From: Hyperoodon ampullatus
Lineage: Eukaryota > Chordata > Mammalia > Artiodactyla > Ziphiidae
Length of the DNA: 64,000 nucleotides
Reading direction: 5' to 3'
NCBI GenBank assembly: GCA_949752795.1
Contig: OX457074.1
Span: 29,621,980 to 29,685,979 of the forward strand
In this document: piece after piece, positions 1-14,524 of the stretch
How the letters are laid out: every line of letters starts with the position of its first letter
Position numbering within the stretch: the stretch's first letter is position 1
Program-made: the position numbers and the translations under genes
The notes under the pieces: model-generated
What the model saw: only the letters and a program-made list of their open reading frames with translations
What the model was told of the DNA's origin: nothing
The model's database searches: none

Positions 1-116
1 CAAGGGGGTAATTCTTAGAAATTTAGGGAGCTGGAACTCTGAATGAATGTATTAAAATAATGTAATTACATCATTAGTTTTAAAATATATTATCCGTGAT
101 TCAAAATAAAAAATTA

Positions 117-677
<561 letters not shown>

Positions 678-999
678 TCAGTTCCTATTTGTGAGTAGTA
701 ATATATTAGAAATTGTTCTAGTAATAAAAAAGCATCAGGTGGCTAAACAATAACAGAGATCGCATTGACCAAATCTGGACAAAAGGAACATTCCAAAGAA
801 TAACATTATCATTATAATAAGGTATAACATAGTTAATTGAAAAAAAAGCACATGAGTTCATAATGATACTCCAAATGAAAAGTGGGGGAGCTCTTCTTTA
901 TAGAATAATGTCAGCTAATAAATGCAAAAGGAAGGATAGAATTAGGAAAGTGTTATTTTGCAACTATCAATGTAATAATCGATTCAGACAAGGATTATC

Positions 1000-3900
1000 A
1001 TTGATGCACAGTTGGGTGAAGAGTTGTTTGAAAGTAGGATCTTCACTGATCCCAAGGATCACCCCACATATTATTTATCAATTACCAAGGGGAAAAATAA
1101 CTTTACAATGGAGAGATATGGAATAGACCACCTTAATCAAGTGATCAAACTTAGCACTGGGCCACCTGAAGTGATGAAGTATGAAGAATACATCACCTAT
1201 ATAGTATTCTTCCACAAAATGTTTACTTTGAATCTAATGAGGAAACAGACAAATACAGACAGGGGGCAATTTACAAGACAACTGGCTTAGACTCTTCAAA
1301 AAAGCCAATGTCATAAAAGACCAAAAAAATAGTAGGGAAAAATTCTAGATTAACGGAAACACAGACATGACATGCAATGCCTAATCTTTAATTGGATCCT
1401 GTATCAAAACAAAACAGACTTAAAGAATGTTATTGGCTTCTGGCCAAGATGAAGTACAAGGGCCAACTTAACCTCCCACCTGAAACAAGGAAAAAATCAG
1501 ATGGAACATATGAAACAACAGTTTTCAAGAAACTGAACCTCAGGCAATAAATTTCAGTGATTCCCGAGGAGATGGGAAATAAATGAAGTGATCCCTATAA
1601 TTGCCCTTACTTCTCTGAGAGAGTATCCACGTCATGGTACAGGGAAGAGAAACCCAGACAGAGATTAGTGGGCTCCCTGACAGATGAAATGGAGATAAGA
1701 GTCTGGGAAAACCAAGGTGACTAGAGTTCACAAAGCAGAGTATCAGAGAGAAAAGAAGTGCACAGACAAAGAACTCTGGAGATATGCAGAGGGATCTCTT
1801 GAGAATTCAACAAAGTATGGGTCAGTACATTTGTGTGAGGAATAACTTGATGCCAGGAAAAGAACCACATGAAAGGATTAATAAGAAGAACAACTGGATA
1901 TCACACACGGTTGTAGGAATAGTACCTGTTCCTACAAGTCAGACTGGAAAACCTCATGATACTCAGAAAGGACTTGTCTCAGTAGTTGCAAATAATGAGC
2001 TCCAGACTAAAGGCTACTTGGACTCCTACCCAACGAACCTTAAAAGCTAGACCTAAAAGAATAAAATTGTTTTGAGTAACCTAATTTCACCCAAAACAAA
2101 GCCCAGGCATTTTACAGGAATATAAATATACATAGCACACAATAAACTAAAACTCACAATATCTGGGATCATATGAAAAATTGCCAAGCATGCAAAGAAG
2201 TAGGAAAATATGACCCATACTGAGGAGAAAAGGCAATCAATCGACAATACCCCATAATCTATACAGATGTTAGAATTGGCAGAAAAGAACTTTTAAAAAG
2301 TTATTATACATGAAGAAAAGTTATTCTAACTGTATTTCCTATGTTAAAAAAACCAGACTAAACACTGAAAATGTTAAGTACAGGCATGGAAAATGTAAAA
2401 CAGACCTAAATTGAGCTTCTAGAGATTAAAAACAATGTCTAAATGAAAAAGATATTGCAGGAGGTTAAAGGCTAATTAGACACGGCAGAAGGTCAGTGAA
2501 CATTAAGGCATAGCAACAGAAACTATCCAAAATGAAACAAAAGGAGTAACAAAACAACAACAAAATGAATAGAGCCTCAGTGACTTGTGCAACAACTTCA
2601 AGTGGCCTAATACATGTGTACTTAGAGTCCATGAAGGAGAGGAGAAATATAAAAATTTGAAGAAATAATAGCCAAAATTTTTCCAAATTGGTAAACACTA
2701 TAAACCCACAAAATCAAGAAGATCAATGAACTTTAAGCAGAAGAAACATGGACAAAACTACACCAAGGCACGAAAAATAATCGAATTGCTCAAAACCAGC
2801 AATAAAGAGAAGAATTTAAAAGGAGCCAGAGGAAAAAATTATACACTACCTACAGAGGAACAAAGATAACAATGACAGCAGAATTCTTGCTTGAACAATC
2901 GTAAACGAGAACTCAGTGGAATAACATCTTTAAAGTAGGGAATTGAATTCTATCAAGCTAGAATTTTATACCCAGATCTGTCAAAACAAAAGCAAAATCA
3001 AGACTATCTCAGACATACAGAAGCTGCAAGAATTCATTACTAGTAGACTTTCACAATAAGAAATGTTAAAAGAAGTATTTTTAAGCAGAAGGAAAATGAC
3101 ACCAGATTGGAATATGGATCTACATAAAAGATTAAGAATACTGGATACATACAACAATGAAGACCCAATTCAACCAAAAATAAATAAGCAAATTAAGACA
3201 AGAAGGGAAAAATCATATAATCATTGCAATAGATGCAGGAAAAGAATGAAAACATCTAACACACATTCCTGATTAAAGAAAAAAACAGCCCTCAGTAGAC
3301 TAGGAATGGAAGGAGACTTCCTCAACTTGATAAATGACTTCTACAAAAAACCTAACATCATACTTAATGGTGAAGGACAAAGTACTTTCTCACCAGGATC
3401 AGGAACAAGGCAAGGATATCTGCTCTCATTGCTTCTATTTGACAATGCACTGAAGGTTCTAGCCAGTGCAATAGGGCAACAAAAAGAAAAGAGATATTCA
3501 GAATGGAAAGGAAGAAGTAAAACTATCTTTATTTGCAGATAACATGATTATGTAGAAAACCTGATAGAATCTACGAAAATGCTACTGGAACTAATAAATG
3601 AGTTTATCAAGTTTGCAGGGTACAAGATCAACATACAAAAAGATGAATTTGTCTCAACAAACAATCAGAGATCAAAGTTTTAAAATGCTACTTATAAAAG
3701 AATCAAACATATAAAATGCTTAGAATAAATCTGACAAAAGACTTGCACACTGAAAACTGTAAAATATTGCCGGGGGAAATTAAGAAAGACCTAAATAAAT
3801 GGAGAGATATAAAGTATTCATGGATCAGAAGATTCAATATTGTTGAGACATCAATTCTCCCCAAATCGATTTATACATCAAAACCCCAGTAGGCTTTTCT

Positions 3901-5345
3901 ATAGACATTGACAAGCTAATTCTAAAATTCATATGGAAATAAAATTTAGAATAACTAAAACAACTTTGAGAAAGAACAAAGTTGAAGAACTAACAGTAAC
4001 TGATTTCAAGGATTATGAAGCTACACCTTCAAGACACTGTGATAGTAGTGTAAAGATAGACAAAAAGACCAAAGGAACAGAATACAAAGTTCTGAAGTAG
4101 AGAGATGTGGAGAACTGACTTTCAGGTTCAAAGGCTTTTCAGTGGAGAAATGATAGTCTTTTCAACAAATGATGCTGGAACAACTGAATATCCAGGGGCA
4201 AAAAGAAAAAAAAAATGAACTTCCATCTAAACCATATACAGAAATGAACTCAAATTGGTTCAAAGATCTAAATGTAAAACATAAAACTATAAAACGTCTA
4301 GAACAAAACAGGTGAAAAATTGTATGACCTTGAGTTCGGCAAGATTTCTTAGATACAACACTAAAAGCATCATGCATAAAAGAAAAAAATAGATAAATTA
4401 GACACCATCAAAATTAAGATTTTTTCTGCCCTGCAAAAGACACTCCTGAGAGAACGAAAAGATGAGTCACAGAATGGGAGAAAATACCTAGCAACTTACA
4501 TATTGGATAAAGGACTAATTTCCAGAATATATAAAGAACTCTCAAAACTCCAGAGAAATATAGATAAAAGATTCAAAGATATACAGATGGAAAATAAGCA
4601 TATGAAAAGATGTTTGACATGATTAATCATTAGGGATGCTACAGTGAGATACAACTACACACCTATTAAACTATCTAAAATTAAAAATACTGAGCATAGC
4701 AAATGTTGGCCACAACGTGAAGAAAATGCAGCTCTCATACACTGCTGGTAGAGATGTAAAATGATCAAACCACTACGGAAAATGGGTATTTTTTAAAAAG
4801 TTAAACATACACTTAACAATGATGCAGCCATTCTACAGGCAGGCATTTACCCAGGAGAAATGGAAGTATAAATCCATACAAGACTTGTACACAAATATTC
4901 ATAGCAACTTTATATGTAATAGACAAAAACTGAAACAACTCAAATGTCCATCAATGGTCAATAGATAAATGGTGGTACATCCATATAAAGGAATGCTATT
5001 CAGCAATAAACAGAAATGAATTACTGATATATACAACAATATGGATGAAGATTGAAATAATCATGCTGGGTTAGAAGCCAGTTAGAAAAAATATACACTG
5101 TATGATTCCATTTACATAAAATTCTAGAAAATGCAAACAGAAAGCAGATCAATGATTGCATGGCAATTGGGAAGTTCAAGGAACGATGGGAAGGAAGAAT
5201 TACAAAGAGACATTAAGAAACTTTCTGAGGTGATGGACATTTTGATTTTCGTGATGTCTTCATGGTGTGTATGTATGTGTGTGTGTGAACACAGATTATT
5301 GCATGTCAATTATACCTCAAAAAGCTGTTAAAAGAAATGATATTA
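1000..5345 (+). mobile_element. Decayed L1 copies including ORF2 reverse-transcriptase fragment
   Basis: An old L1 (or several overlapping fragments) in plus orientation. The piece at 3,306-3,540 reads LINDFYKKPNIILN and SGTRQGYLLSLLLFDNALKV, a degenerate L1 ORF2 fingers/palm region. The FADD-like catalytic box reads FADN, and a stop follows soon after. From about 3,700 to 5,340 it matches L1 ORF2 C-terminal and 3'-end phrases (for example the 'gaatatataaagaactctcaaaactc' type of text), with many stops. The first kilobase is assigned less surely. A short TG/TA repeat lies near 5,260-5,285. Inactive. Confidence 0.75.
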
Positions 5346-5820
5346 TATAAGAGAGACAATTGGGGAAATTTGAATAGCAACACTTTATTAGGTAATATTA
5401 TTGTGTAGGAATTTAATTTCTTCAATACTGTGTATTAACAGTATCGTCGTTACACAGGGAAATAATTTTTAATATCCAGAGAGGAGGGCATCTAGCTGAC
5501 AAGAGAGGGATCGCAATTGTGGCAGATGCTGTGGGACGCTGAGGAAGATGAGGCTAGAGCAGTGACCAATGCGTGACGGCACGGTGAAGACAGTCATTTG
5601 TCAGGTGACCTGACAAAGACGGTTGGAACAGACTGCTAAATGCAGGGCCGTTTCCGCATACTAATCTCACGCAATCCCCTCAACTAGCCTTGGCGTAACA
5701 GAAACTTTCTATTAGCTTGCCATATTGGAGGGGGGATGGCACAATTTAAGGTGCAGTAAGTTGTGTAATAAACTGTCACAATAGGGTCCTACAGAAATAG
5801 TTTTTTAAGCCGCAAAAAAA
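5346..5820. other. No gene or clear repeat recognised
   Basis: Unique-looking intronic DNA between two L1 fragments, within the span of the broken LRRC37 gene. No splice-bounded open segment or structured RNA was seen. Confidence 0.4.
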
Positions 5821-7245
5821 TAAAACTTGACCCTTCCCTCACAACATATATGAAAATTAATTCAAAATGAATCATACACCTAAATGTAGCTATACAACGT
5901 CTGGAAGAAAACGTAGGAGAAAATCTTTGTGATTTTGGGTTAGACAGTGGGGTCTCAGAGAAAGATTTCTTAGATTAAGACACAAAAAAGCAGAAACCAT
6001 CTAAGAAAAATTGCTAAGGGACTTCCCTGGTGGTTAAGACTCCAAGTTCCCAATGCTGGGGGCCCGGCTTCGATCCCTGGTCAGGGAACTAGGTCCCACA
6101 TGCATGCCTCAACTATGAGTTCGCATGCCAGATCTAAGAAGCCCATGAGCCGCAACTAAGGGGCCCATCTGCCGCAACTAAGACCCAGCACAACCAAATA
6201 AATTAATTAAATAAATATGAAAAATTAAGAAAAATTGCTAAATTAGAGTTCAACAAAAAAAATTTAACACTTCTAGTTTTCAGAGACCCTTTAATATAAT
6301 GAAGATAAGTCACAATCTGGGAGAAGATATTTACTAAACACATATCTGAGAGCAAGGCCTTTTTCCGTTGCTTTTTATATAAAGCACTCTTAAATCTCAA
6401 TATAAATATCCAATTAAAAAATGGATTTGAACAGACACTTCATTTAAAAAGAAATTTGCACATGAATAGACACTCAACATCATCAGCTCTTACAGAAATG
6501 CAAAATGTGGCAAAAACCATGAGATTCAACTACACACCTACTAGAAAGGTTAAAATTTTTTAAAAAACAAATATAAGGATCAGGTGAAGATGTAGAGCAT
6601 CTGCAACTCTCATAGACTGCTTGTGGGAAAGCAACATGGCGCAGGCACTTTAGAAAACAGTTCAGCAGTTTCTTAAAAAGTTCAATAGGCACTTAGCATA
6701 TGATGAAGCAATCCCACCCTGAGGTATTTTACCCCAAAGAAATGAAAACATATGCTCACACAAGACATATGTTCACACACACATGTGAGTGTTTTCAGAG
6801 GCTTTGTTCATAATAGCCAAAAAACTAGAAAAAACTCAAATGTTCATCAAACGATGAATGCGTAAACAAACTGTGTATCCACACAACTAGAATACTGCTC
6901 AGTGCTCAAAAGGAATGAGCTACTGACAGGTGCAACACAACAGATGAATCTCCAAAGAGACTGGCTAAGTGAAAGAAGCCAAAAACAAAAAGCTACATAC
7001 CACATGATTTCATTTATCAAATATTCTGGAAAAGGCAACATTATACGGACAAAAATCAGATTGGTGGTTGCCAGGGGCTGGTAGTGACAGGAGGATGGAT
7101 TGACTACAGAGGGACATGAGGGGTCTTTTGGGAGTGCAGAAGTTTTCTTTACCTCAAATGTGGTGGTGGCTACAGAACTATACGTTTGTCAAAACACATC
7201 ACACTCTATATTTAAAAAGAGTGAATTTTGTTAAATGAAAATTAT
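5821..7245 (+). mobile_element. Old L1 3' fragment interrupted by a SINE
   Basis: Plus-strand L1 ORF2 C-terminal and 3'-UTR text, full of stops, runs from about 5,821 to 6,017 and resumes at 6,242 after a SINE insertion. It ends near 7,245 in an L1-like 3' tail. Ends were judged by eye. Confidence 0.7.
6018..6226 (+). mobile_element. CHR-type tRNA-derived SINE with 15-bp target-site duplication
   Basis: Starts gggacttccctggtgg, has the tRNA box-B-like cttcgatccctgg, and ends in an A/T-rich tail. It is flanked by perfect copies of aagaaaaattgctaa at 6,003-6,017 and 6,227-6,241. It was inserted into an older L1, which gives the order of the two events. Confidence 0.92.
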
Positions 7246-7331
7246 ACATAAATAAACCTGACTTAAGAAGATAATCAAACAAACCTAAAAATACAATGGA
7301 GTGGAAATCAATGTAAGAAAAATCAACTTAC

Positions 7332-7406
7332 AGTGTTTCCAATTCAAGGGTCATCATGAGGATGCTTTCAATTGCTGTAAGTGACACTTGTGCTGTTCCC
7401 ATGTCT
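7332..7406 (-). pseudogene. LRRC37: LRRC37 LRR exon (ILMMTLELETL)
   Basis: 75-nt exon with acceptor ggcttctccttcag and a consensus donor GTAAGT. It reads DMGTAQVSLTAIESIL then MMTLELETL, equivalent to the DMGTT...ILMMT.ELEKL stretch of LRRC37 proteins. Its first base completes the Leu codon left open by the previous exon, and the last Leu codon is completed by the exon at 276. Confidence 0.85.
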
Positions 7407-7950
7407 CTGAAGGAGAAGCCCAAACATGCATGATATAAAACCCAAAGACAAAATTTCTAAACTGAAAAAGATACTCAACATGGGATTACTTCCACTTTGG
7501 CTTCTTACTTGCCATAAATGATAATTCCAAAGAGCTCTTTTTGAAGAAATTTAAATTTGCATCATCAAATTAATGACCTTGGTGCTGAACAGTACAATCA
7601 TTTTCCATTATCCTCACTTCTCATTTTCAATTGCATCTACCTCTTTTGATCACTCTTTTTTTTAAAAAAATGTACCCCTTATTCCTTTTTGCTTTCTTGG
7701 ATAAATACTATTCCTATATGCATCTTCATGTTCCATATCTATATGTGTTCTTCAACACTGTTCTCATCCTCTGCTGGCTCTCTTACCCATATATATTCTT
7801 TCTTAATCCTTTTCTTTGCCAATAACTCCTACTTTCAATAACCCAGTTAAAATCTAAATTATGACTGTTTAGCCAAAGTACTCAATTTTTGACGAAAGTA
7901 AAAAGGAGCAGAAATTATCCCATGAACCATGAAACTGTTACAATGCTTAC

Positions 7951-8022
7951 AAATATTTTAATGCTGGCACTTTAAAAAGACAAGAATCTTCAACTGTTGG
8001 CAAAGGATTACGATTGAGAATT
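7951..8022 (-). pseudogene. LRRC37: LRRC37 LRR exon (NPLPTVEDSCLF)
   Basis: 72-nt exon, the usual length of one LRR unit. The acceptor is ccattttccag and the donor gtaagc. It reads ILNRNPLPTVEDSCLFKVPA then LKYL, matching the family's NPLTTVEDP...LPALKYL repeat. Phases agree with both neighbours. About 5.9 kb of intron, with an L1 fragment and L2/MIR pieces, separates it from the exon before. Confidence 0.85.
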
Positions 8023-8559
8023 CTGGAAAATGGAATGGAATTAAAATTATCTGCATTTTCAATTACTTCCATGAAAGTTTATGTTCATTTTTTTGGTATG
8101 GAACTTGAAGGTTAAAAAAATCCTTTTTTGTCTTTACCTATAAATCACCCTTAGAATGTGTAAAACACTCTTTAACTGGGAACTACCCAGGTCTCTAGAT
8201 GATAAAGTGGAGAAGAGAAACAAACAAACAAACAATAAAATAGAAAAAAAGTGGCTAGCAAAGAAAAAATATGCCAAAGTACTTTTCACGTTAAAAATCC
8301 TCGAAGTGACTATGCTGGTAGGAAGCCCTTGCTCTGTAAAAAAGTACTATTTCTAGTGTCCTCCATAATTCAAGGTGTTTTTCTTTCATCTCTACAAATT
8401 TTGAAAAATTTCATGATTTAAACTACCCAGCTAAAGACAAAAATAAGGCTAATTCCTTGGTTCTGGAGCCAAAGAAGAGATAAATCCAAGAGGAACTGGT
8501 GAAAGCCATACTCGCATCACATAGTCCCATGTGTATTCTTTTGCCATAGCCTTTGTTAC

Positions 8560-9165
8560 TGTGTATGTAATCAACTCTTTACTTGTCACTCTCCTAGATT
8601 GTCAGAAACTTGAGAGCAGGGACCACACTTTATTGTCATTATTATTCCTGTGCCTGACATAGTGCCTAATATTTACTAGGCATTTAATAAATGTTTGCTG
8701 AATAAATAAATAACATTTTGTTTATATATCAATAAAATAAACAAATTAATTTTGGGGAACAAAATTTTATTCCAAAATGTTGGAATAGATTTTCTTCATA
8801 GTTCTTTCTTTCTTTCTTTTTTTTCCACTTAGTTCTTTAAAACAAATAAGGGGGAAAAAAACCCCGAAAAGAAACAGGAAGAAAGAAAAGAATATCTGAC
8901 TTTAGGTTAACTCTACTCAAGAATTATTAGTGTACTTTTGCAGAATATTATAAAGATAATTATCAAAACTAATATCTTTTGGGTTGCCATGCATATGTGA
9001 TCAGCATTTAACATTTCATCCTCACAGTAACCTTATGTGATATATATATTACACAATTGTACAAATGAGGAAACTGAGGCACAGAGAAGTTACATAACTT
9101 GTCTTAATTCATCAAGCTCGTAAGAAGCAGAGCTGGAATTTGAACTCAGTTCTGACTCTAAAGCC
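8560..9165. repeat. L2 3' end and a MIR
   Basis: 8,590-8,710 has L2-like 3'-end text (gcctaatatttactaggcatttaataaatgtttgctgaataaat class). 9,005-9,160 has the MIR core (aaatgaggaaactgaggcacagagaagtta class) and its neighbouring 'agagctggaatttgaactca' segment. Edges are approximate. Confidence 0.7.
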
Positions 9166-10088
9166 TGTGTTTAACGTGAATGAAAAAAATGTTTTTTTTT
9201 TAAAAAACATCTGTTACTTTAACCTTAATTTTGACAGCACTATATATAGAAATACCTTTTCAAACTTCATCTACCCATCTGGGAAAGCCTCTATGAGAAT
9301 TATATTTTCTCTTTTTATTTATTTATATATTTCTCTTTTTATTTATTTTTTCCTTAATCATTTCTCATGATAAATATTTAATTAGCCTATGGCCATTGAG
9401 ACTTTATAGATTTTTTTTAAAAATTGCAGGAAAATCAGTAAAAATGATGGAGGAAGGACATCTGAAAATTCATCCCTGCATAGAAGCAACAATAACAACA
9501 ACAAAACTGGCAAAAATGGTCAGAATCAACTTCTTCTGAACTCTGGAAATTTAACCAACATGCTGGCAGTAAATGGGGGAGCAATTTATTCAAGGAAAAC
9601 AAATTAATTTCTGTAAGAACAATGAGATCTGTGTTGCTTTAACTTGCCCTTGACCTTTGGTCTCCATGCCAGTGGTAGCCTTGAAAAACAGCCCACATCC
9701 CTGGTACTAGAACGAGCAGCATGGACTGGGAGGTCCTTCAAAGCCTCGTTCCCAAAGAACTGTCATTGTTTTACATGTCTGGTGGTCCCCTGGAAGACCT
9801 CACTTGAAAGGCTTGCCTTTGACCTGACTGAGGGCTGTCTAGTGAGAAAAGCCTCTGCTCAGGTGGCATTTCTGGAAAACATTTTCAAGCAAATATTTTA
9901 ACATGGCGGTGGCATGAGGCAAGGGATAACAGTTTGGGGCAAAAAACAACCCAACCGCAAAGCTTTAAAAGAAAAGCTGAGGAATGAGATGTCCACAGAG
10001 ACTTTGAAATATTCCAATGTATTCCTGGGAAACTGGAAGACCACAAGACATATTCCTGGGCATCTAGGAGAATAACTGTTAGCATTAA
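9166..10088. other. No gene recognised
   Basis: AT-rich intronic sequence. The open frames near 9,644-10,125 have no splice context or family resemblance that I can see. Confidence 0.35.
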
Positions 10089-10990
10089 TAAATGAGTTCA
10101 GCAAGGTTGTAGGATATAAGATCAATATTATTTCTACACACCAGCAATGAGTAATCGAAAAATGAAATTAAGAAAACAATTCCATGTGTAACAGCATCAA
10201 AACAAATATAATACTTAGGGGAATATTTTACCAAGGAAGTGCAAGATTCACACTGAAAAGTACAAAAGTGTTGAAAGAAATTGAAGAAAATCTAAATAAG
10301 TATAAAGACATCCTGGATTCATGGACTGGAAGATAATCTTATTAAAATTTCACTACTTCCCAAATCGACCTATGGTTCCATTGCAATTCCTATCAAAATC
10401 CCAGCTGACTTCTTTCCAGAAATTGCCAAGCTAATTCTAAAATTCATATGGCAATTCAAGGAAACAGAATAACCAAAAGAATGTTGGTAAAGAACAAAGT
10501 GGGAGGACTCACACATCCTGGTTTCCAAACTCAGTTCAAAGCTACTGCAATCACAGTGTGGTCCTGGAATAAGAACAGACATGTAAATCAATGGAACAGA
10601 ATTGACAATATAGAAATAAACCCTCATATTTATGGTCTATTGATTTTCAACAAGGGTGCCAAAACAATTCAATGTGGAAAGAACAGTCTTTTCAAATGAT
10701 GCTGGGACAACTGTACATCCACACACAAAATAATGAAGCTTCACACCGTATATGAAAATTAACTCCAAATGGATCAAATATCCAAATGTAAGAGGTAAGC
10801 CTATAAAACTCTTAGAAGAAAACACAGGAGTAAATCTTTATGACCTTGCTTTAGACAACAGTTTCTTAGATATGATACCAGAAGCACAAACAACCAAAGG
10901 AAAAATAGATGAATTGGATTTTATAAAAACTAAAAAGTTTGTGCTTCAAAGGACACTATCAAGAAAGTGAATAAACATATAGAATGGGAG
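10089..10990 (+). mobile_element. L1 ORF2 C-terminal fragment
   Basis: Plus-strand L1: matches ORF2 3' text such as 'ctaattctaaaattcatatgg' and 'caatggaacagaattgac', with frameshifts and stops that split it into several frames. It is truncated at both ends and inactive. Confidence 0.8.
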
Positions 10991-13980
10991 AAAATACTAC
11001 AGGTGGGAAGAATAAGATGCAGTTGGGAGAAGAAAAGCATAATAGTTGCTAGGTGTGACAATCTCAAAATTTTGAACTATTACAAATAAAACAGCCACCC
11101 TGAATCACCCCAAAGGGCAGCCCCGAGTTATTTTTGCTTTTAGTGTTTATGCCTTTCTAAATCTGAGAAGCTGCCAGGATTCTAGTACATAGCAAAAAGT
11201 GAGGACAACACCCTGAAGTGTGTAAGCTTTTGTGTGTACATAGCTATGTAAAGGAAACCAATGCTAGCTGACTGGGGGAGCATTAGGGCGGCTCTGCGAC
11301 CGCAGCTCAATTTGCCTTCATAGTGTGGCCACACCTCCCGCACTGATATTCTCAACAATGGGGTAAATAATTCAATAGGGATAAGGCTTTGATTTTCCTC
11401 TTATTCTCTCTTCGTGCTTATGTTCTTGGTACAATATTGATGTACCACGGACAAGCCAGCATGTGAATGTGCTCTGTCTGGTTAAGTTATATAGCCTTTC
11501 TACATTGTAGAGTCTTCAGTTTCTAAAATCATGGAGCTTGTATTGTTAGATCCAATGAAGTGACTAAAAGAATTTTTAAAAATAAGCCATCAGTCTTGAC
11601 CTGCATAGGTGAATGAAGGGGAAACACTTTACAGTCAGAAAATAAAAGCATACTTAACATTTAGGATTATCAACCACTGCCGGTTTTCCATAGTATATTT
11701 CATTCCTGATTTTATCTGAAAGAGATATGATTACTACCACCATTCAAAAAGTGGTAATTTATTAATTAATAAGCTCCTGGCTCATCTTTGAGGTAGATTT
11801 CGGATTTAAAATAGACTACCACACTGCTACTTCACCTGATATTTCTCAATAACACAGACGCTTCATTCAAGAAACCTACTGACTTATAATTACCTGACAC
11901 CCGATGATGAATCAAGGTTTTGTGGGGCCTGAACCTCATCTACTTTGGGAAATCCTATCTAATAAAAACATGCAAAGTTATAAATAGAAAAATCGCTAGG
12001 ACCCCTCTCAAGACCTTGGAAGGGACCTATGCAAGTGAGGAGCCCTGAAGCCTAAGGTTCATTGAATTCATGATAAATCCACCTCAGCTGGGGCCCTTTT
12101 CCAAACTTATTTAATGCAAGCAACGTATAAACACCCCAGTAATATGTCATTATAGGGAGTAAAATGATTTAACTCGAGGGTGGCATCTTCCCTTGGTGGC
12201 TTGCCGTTGGTAAGAGATACAATAAAGTTTATATCTCACCATGGCAAATGTATCCTGAAGCAAATTAGCTTTGTCTATTAGAAAGACTTAGTCCAAAACA
12301 AAGACTTACTATACTGTGACAATCTTTTGAAAGTAACTGTGAATGAGTTTTCGGAGTACAGTACTAATTTATTTACAACACCAGATAGTTCTGATTCTTT
12401 CACTACCTTTTTCTGTCACTTAAGAGGAGCACAAATTCCAAAGGAACAAGTTGGTGCCTCTTCCATTACAAATCTTTTCTAACCTACCACCCATTTTCTA
12501 CTTCATCACCCCCCTCCCTCACCTTGTTACCCTGCTGCATAGATGCTAGAATGGCTCTCATATATGTTTTCCCATCAACATCCATATCTCTCCTTCCAGT
12601 ATGAAAGCTTCTTGGGGACAAAGTCCGTGCCCTACGCGTGTTTGTATCCCCAGCACTTAGTACAGTGCTGACAGACAGTGGGCATGGCACTCAGTGAATG
12701 TTTTGGAATGAATTCATTAATTTTTAAACTGTGATGTCTTTATTTATTTATTTATTTATTTCCACAGTATATTTTCCTGTGTTGCCTACATAAGTAGAGT
12801 GAAACTCTGATTCTTATAAGGAACTCTTGGTGTTATAGGATGTTTAGGAAAGGTGGTGAGTTTAAGACGCTGTACTGACGCTACTAAAACCTCCTGGTGA
12901 AGGGACCTCACGAGCCTGCTCTCCGGTGTGCTCACAAAAGAAAAACCAACCCTTGGTGCTCTCTCCCCAAGGTAGGCGTCAGCAAACTAACAAGGGAAAG
13001 GAAGGAGGCCGCTAAAGATAGGCATCTGCAGGAATTGTTAATCCAGCTCCAGACACAGCCTCAATGCCTTCATTAACCCAAAATGTGTGAACTGTGTGAA
13101 ACTGGATTTCTGAACCACAAGACAGGTAAGAGAGTCTTTTCCAAAGCCAGGTGTAGAAGAGCTCTTTACCTTGAGTCTAAAATCGCCTTCGGGACATTGA
13201 ACGTACCCACTATCATTTCCTTGTGTCATGAAAAATCAGAGAAGTTTTGAGCTGAAGGGGTGTAAAACCCACACTTCTTATTGAAGAGTAGTCAGCAAAG
13301 AAAATATATTGAATTAGGCCACAGCAAAGTATTTTCTTTATATTTTTCACACTACAGCTGAACACAACGTCTTTTTCCATACCTCAAAGGTTCCTATTGG
13401 CCACAGATAATTCACTTCAGCAATATATGCTTTTTTGAAACATAATGTTCTGGGTGGCTGGGGAGAGCCCTGTGGTGGGTGTTCAGGAATTCTTTCTGCT
13501 TTACCATTTAAAAGAGCTAATGATGGTTGGGGAAGCACCCACACTTTTGCTCCCTGAAGCATACCCTGCTAAACTTAGTTCTCTGCAGCTCTGTGTTGCA
13601 TACATTTTAAGCAGTTAGGAACTTTGCACATGAAAAGGAATCAAAGTGAAATTCAAAAGTGGAACTTCCTGGACCATTCGCATATTGGAGAGGCATCAGT
13701 GGGATTCCATGACAATGCTAATCTGAGTGTTTTTGTTTGGTGCCTTTAATTGACCGTGCCAAAGATCAGTACTATGGAAAGCAGAGCCTTTCATATATAT
13801 GAGTTAAACAAGTCTCTTGGACTCTTTGTACCTTAGTTTCCTCATTTGAAAAAAAAATAAATGGCTCTCAAGACATACTTTCCAGAATTCATACTGGGCT
13901 TACTTACACCCAGCTAACCAATAACTGCATGATTGTTATCACACACAGTTGTTTACATGTATTCATCTTCTATTTCACTT
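10991..13980. other. LRRC37 intron, little recognised
   Basis: Mostly unassigned. An L2-like piece lies at 12,590-12,715 and a TTTA repeat at about 12,737-12,762. An AG...GT-bounded open segment on the minus strand near 13,160-13,215 reads GNDSGYVQCPEGDFRLK, but I could not tie it to LRRC37 or any family. The text around 12,215-12,245 has an AATAAA, but no LTR could be confirmed. Confidence 0.35.
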
Positions 13981-13981
13981 A

Positions 13982-14110
<129 letters not shown>

Positions 14111-14309
14111 TCAGAACATTTATCCTTTGGCAATAATTCTTATTTATATATGATGAAACATAACATCACTACTCCCTCCATACACTAAAGAAATCTCACT
14201 GTGGGAGATATTATGATTTATACTTTCATGATTGTATATGTGGTGAATTAGATACAAAATACTAAATGCTCATTAAATACTTGTGTTAAGTGATCTTTAT
14301 TTCTCTAGC

Positions 14310-14520
14310 TGGGCAGCACCATTGACATTTTGGGCTGGATAATTCATTGCTGTGGGAGGCTCTCCTGTACACTGTTGGATGTTTAGTAGCATCTCTGGTC
14401 TCTGTCCACTAGATGCCAGTAGCATATACAGTTCTGACAAGCAAAACTGTCTCCAGACACTACCAAATGTCACCTGTGTGCAAAATCACCCTGGTTGAGA
14501 ACCACTGCTCTTGATACTGG
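14310..14520. mobile_element. MER5-type hAT-Charlie element
   Basis: The text 'ggctggataattcattgctgtgggaggctctcctg ... ggttgagaaccactg' is the MER5A/B type, a non-autonomous hAT transposon. It lies exactly where the LRRC37 first-exon remnant stops, beside the missing LRR exons. Confidence 0.75.
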
Positions 14521-14524
14521 GTGA

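Noticed and set aside
3306..3542. Active L1 reverse transcriptase
   Set aside because: The catalytic box reads FADN, and a stop and frame breaks surround it; a dead fragment.
12121..12250. Possible LTR with AATAAA signal
   Set aside because: No matching second LTR, no TG...CA ends or duplication identified.
13160..13215. Minus-strand AG/GT-bounded segment (GNDSGYVQC...)
   Set aside because: The acceptor lacks a good pyrimidine tract and the peptide does not fit LRRC37 or any family I know.
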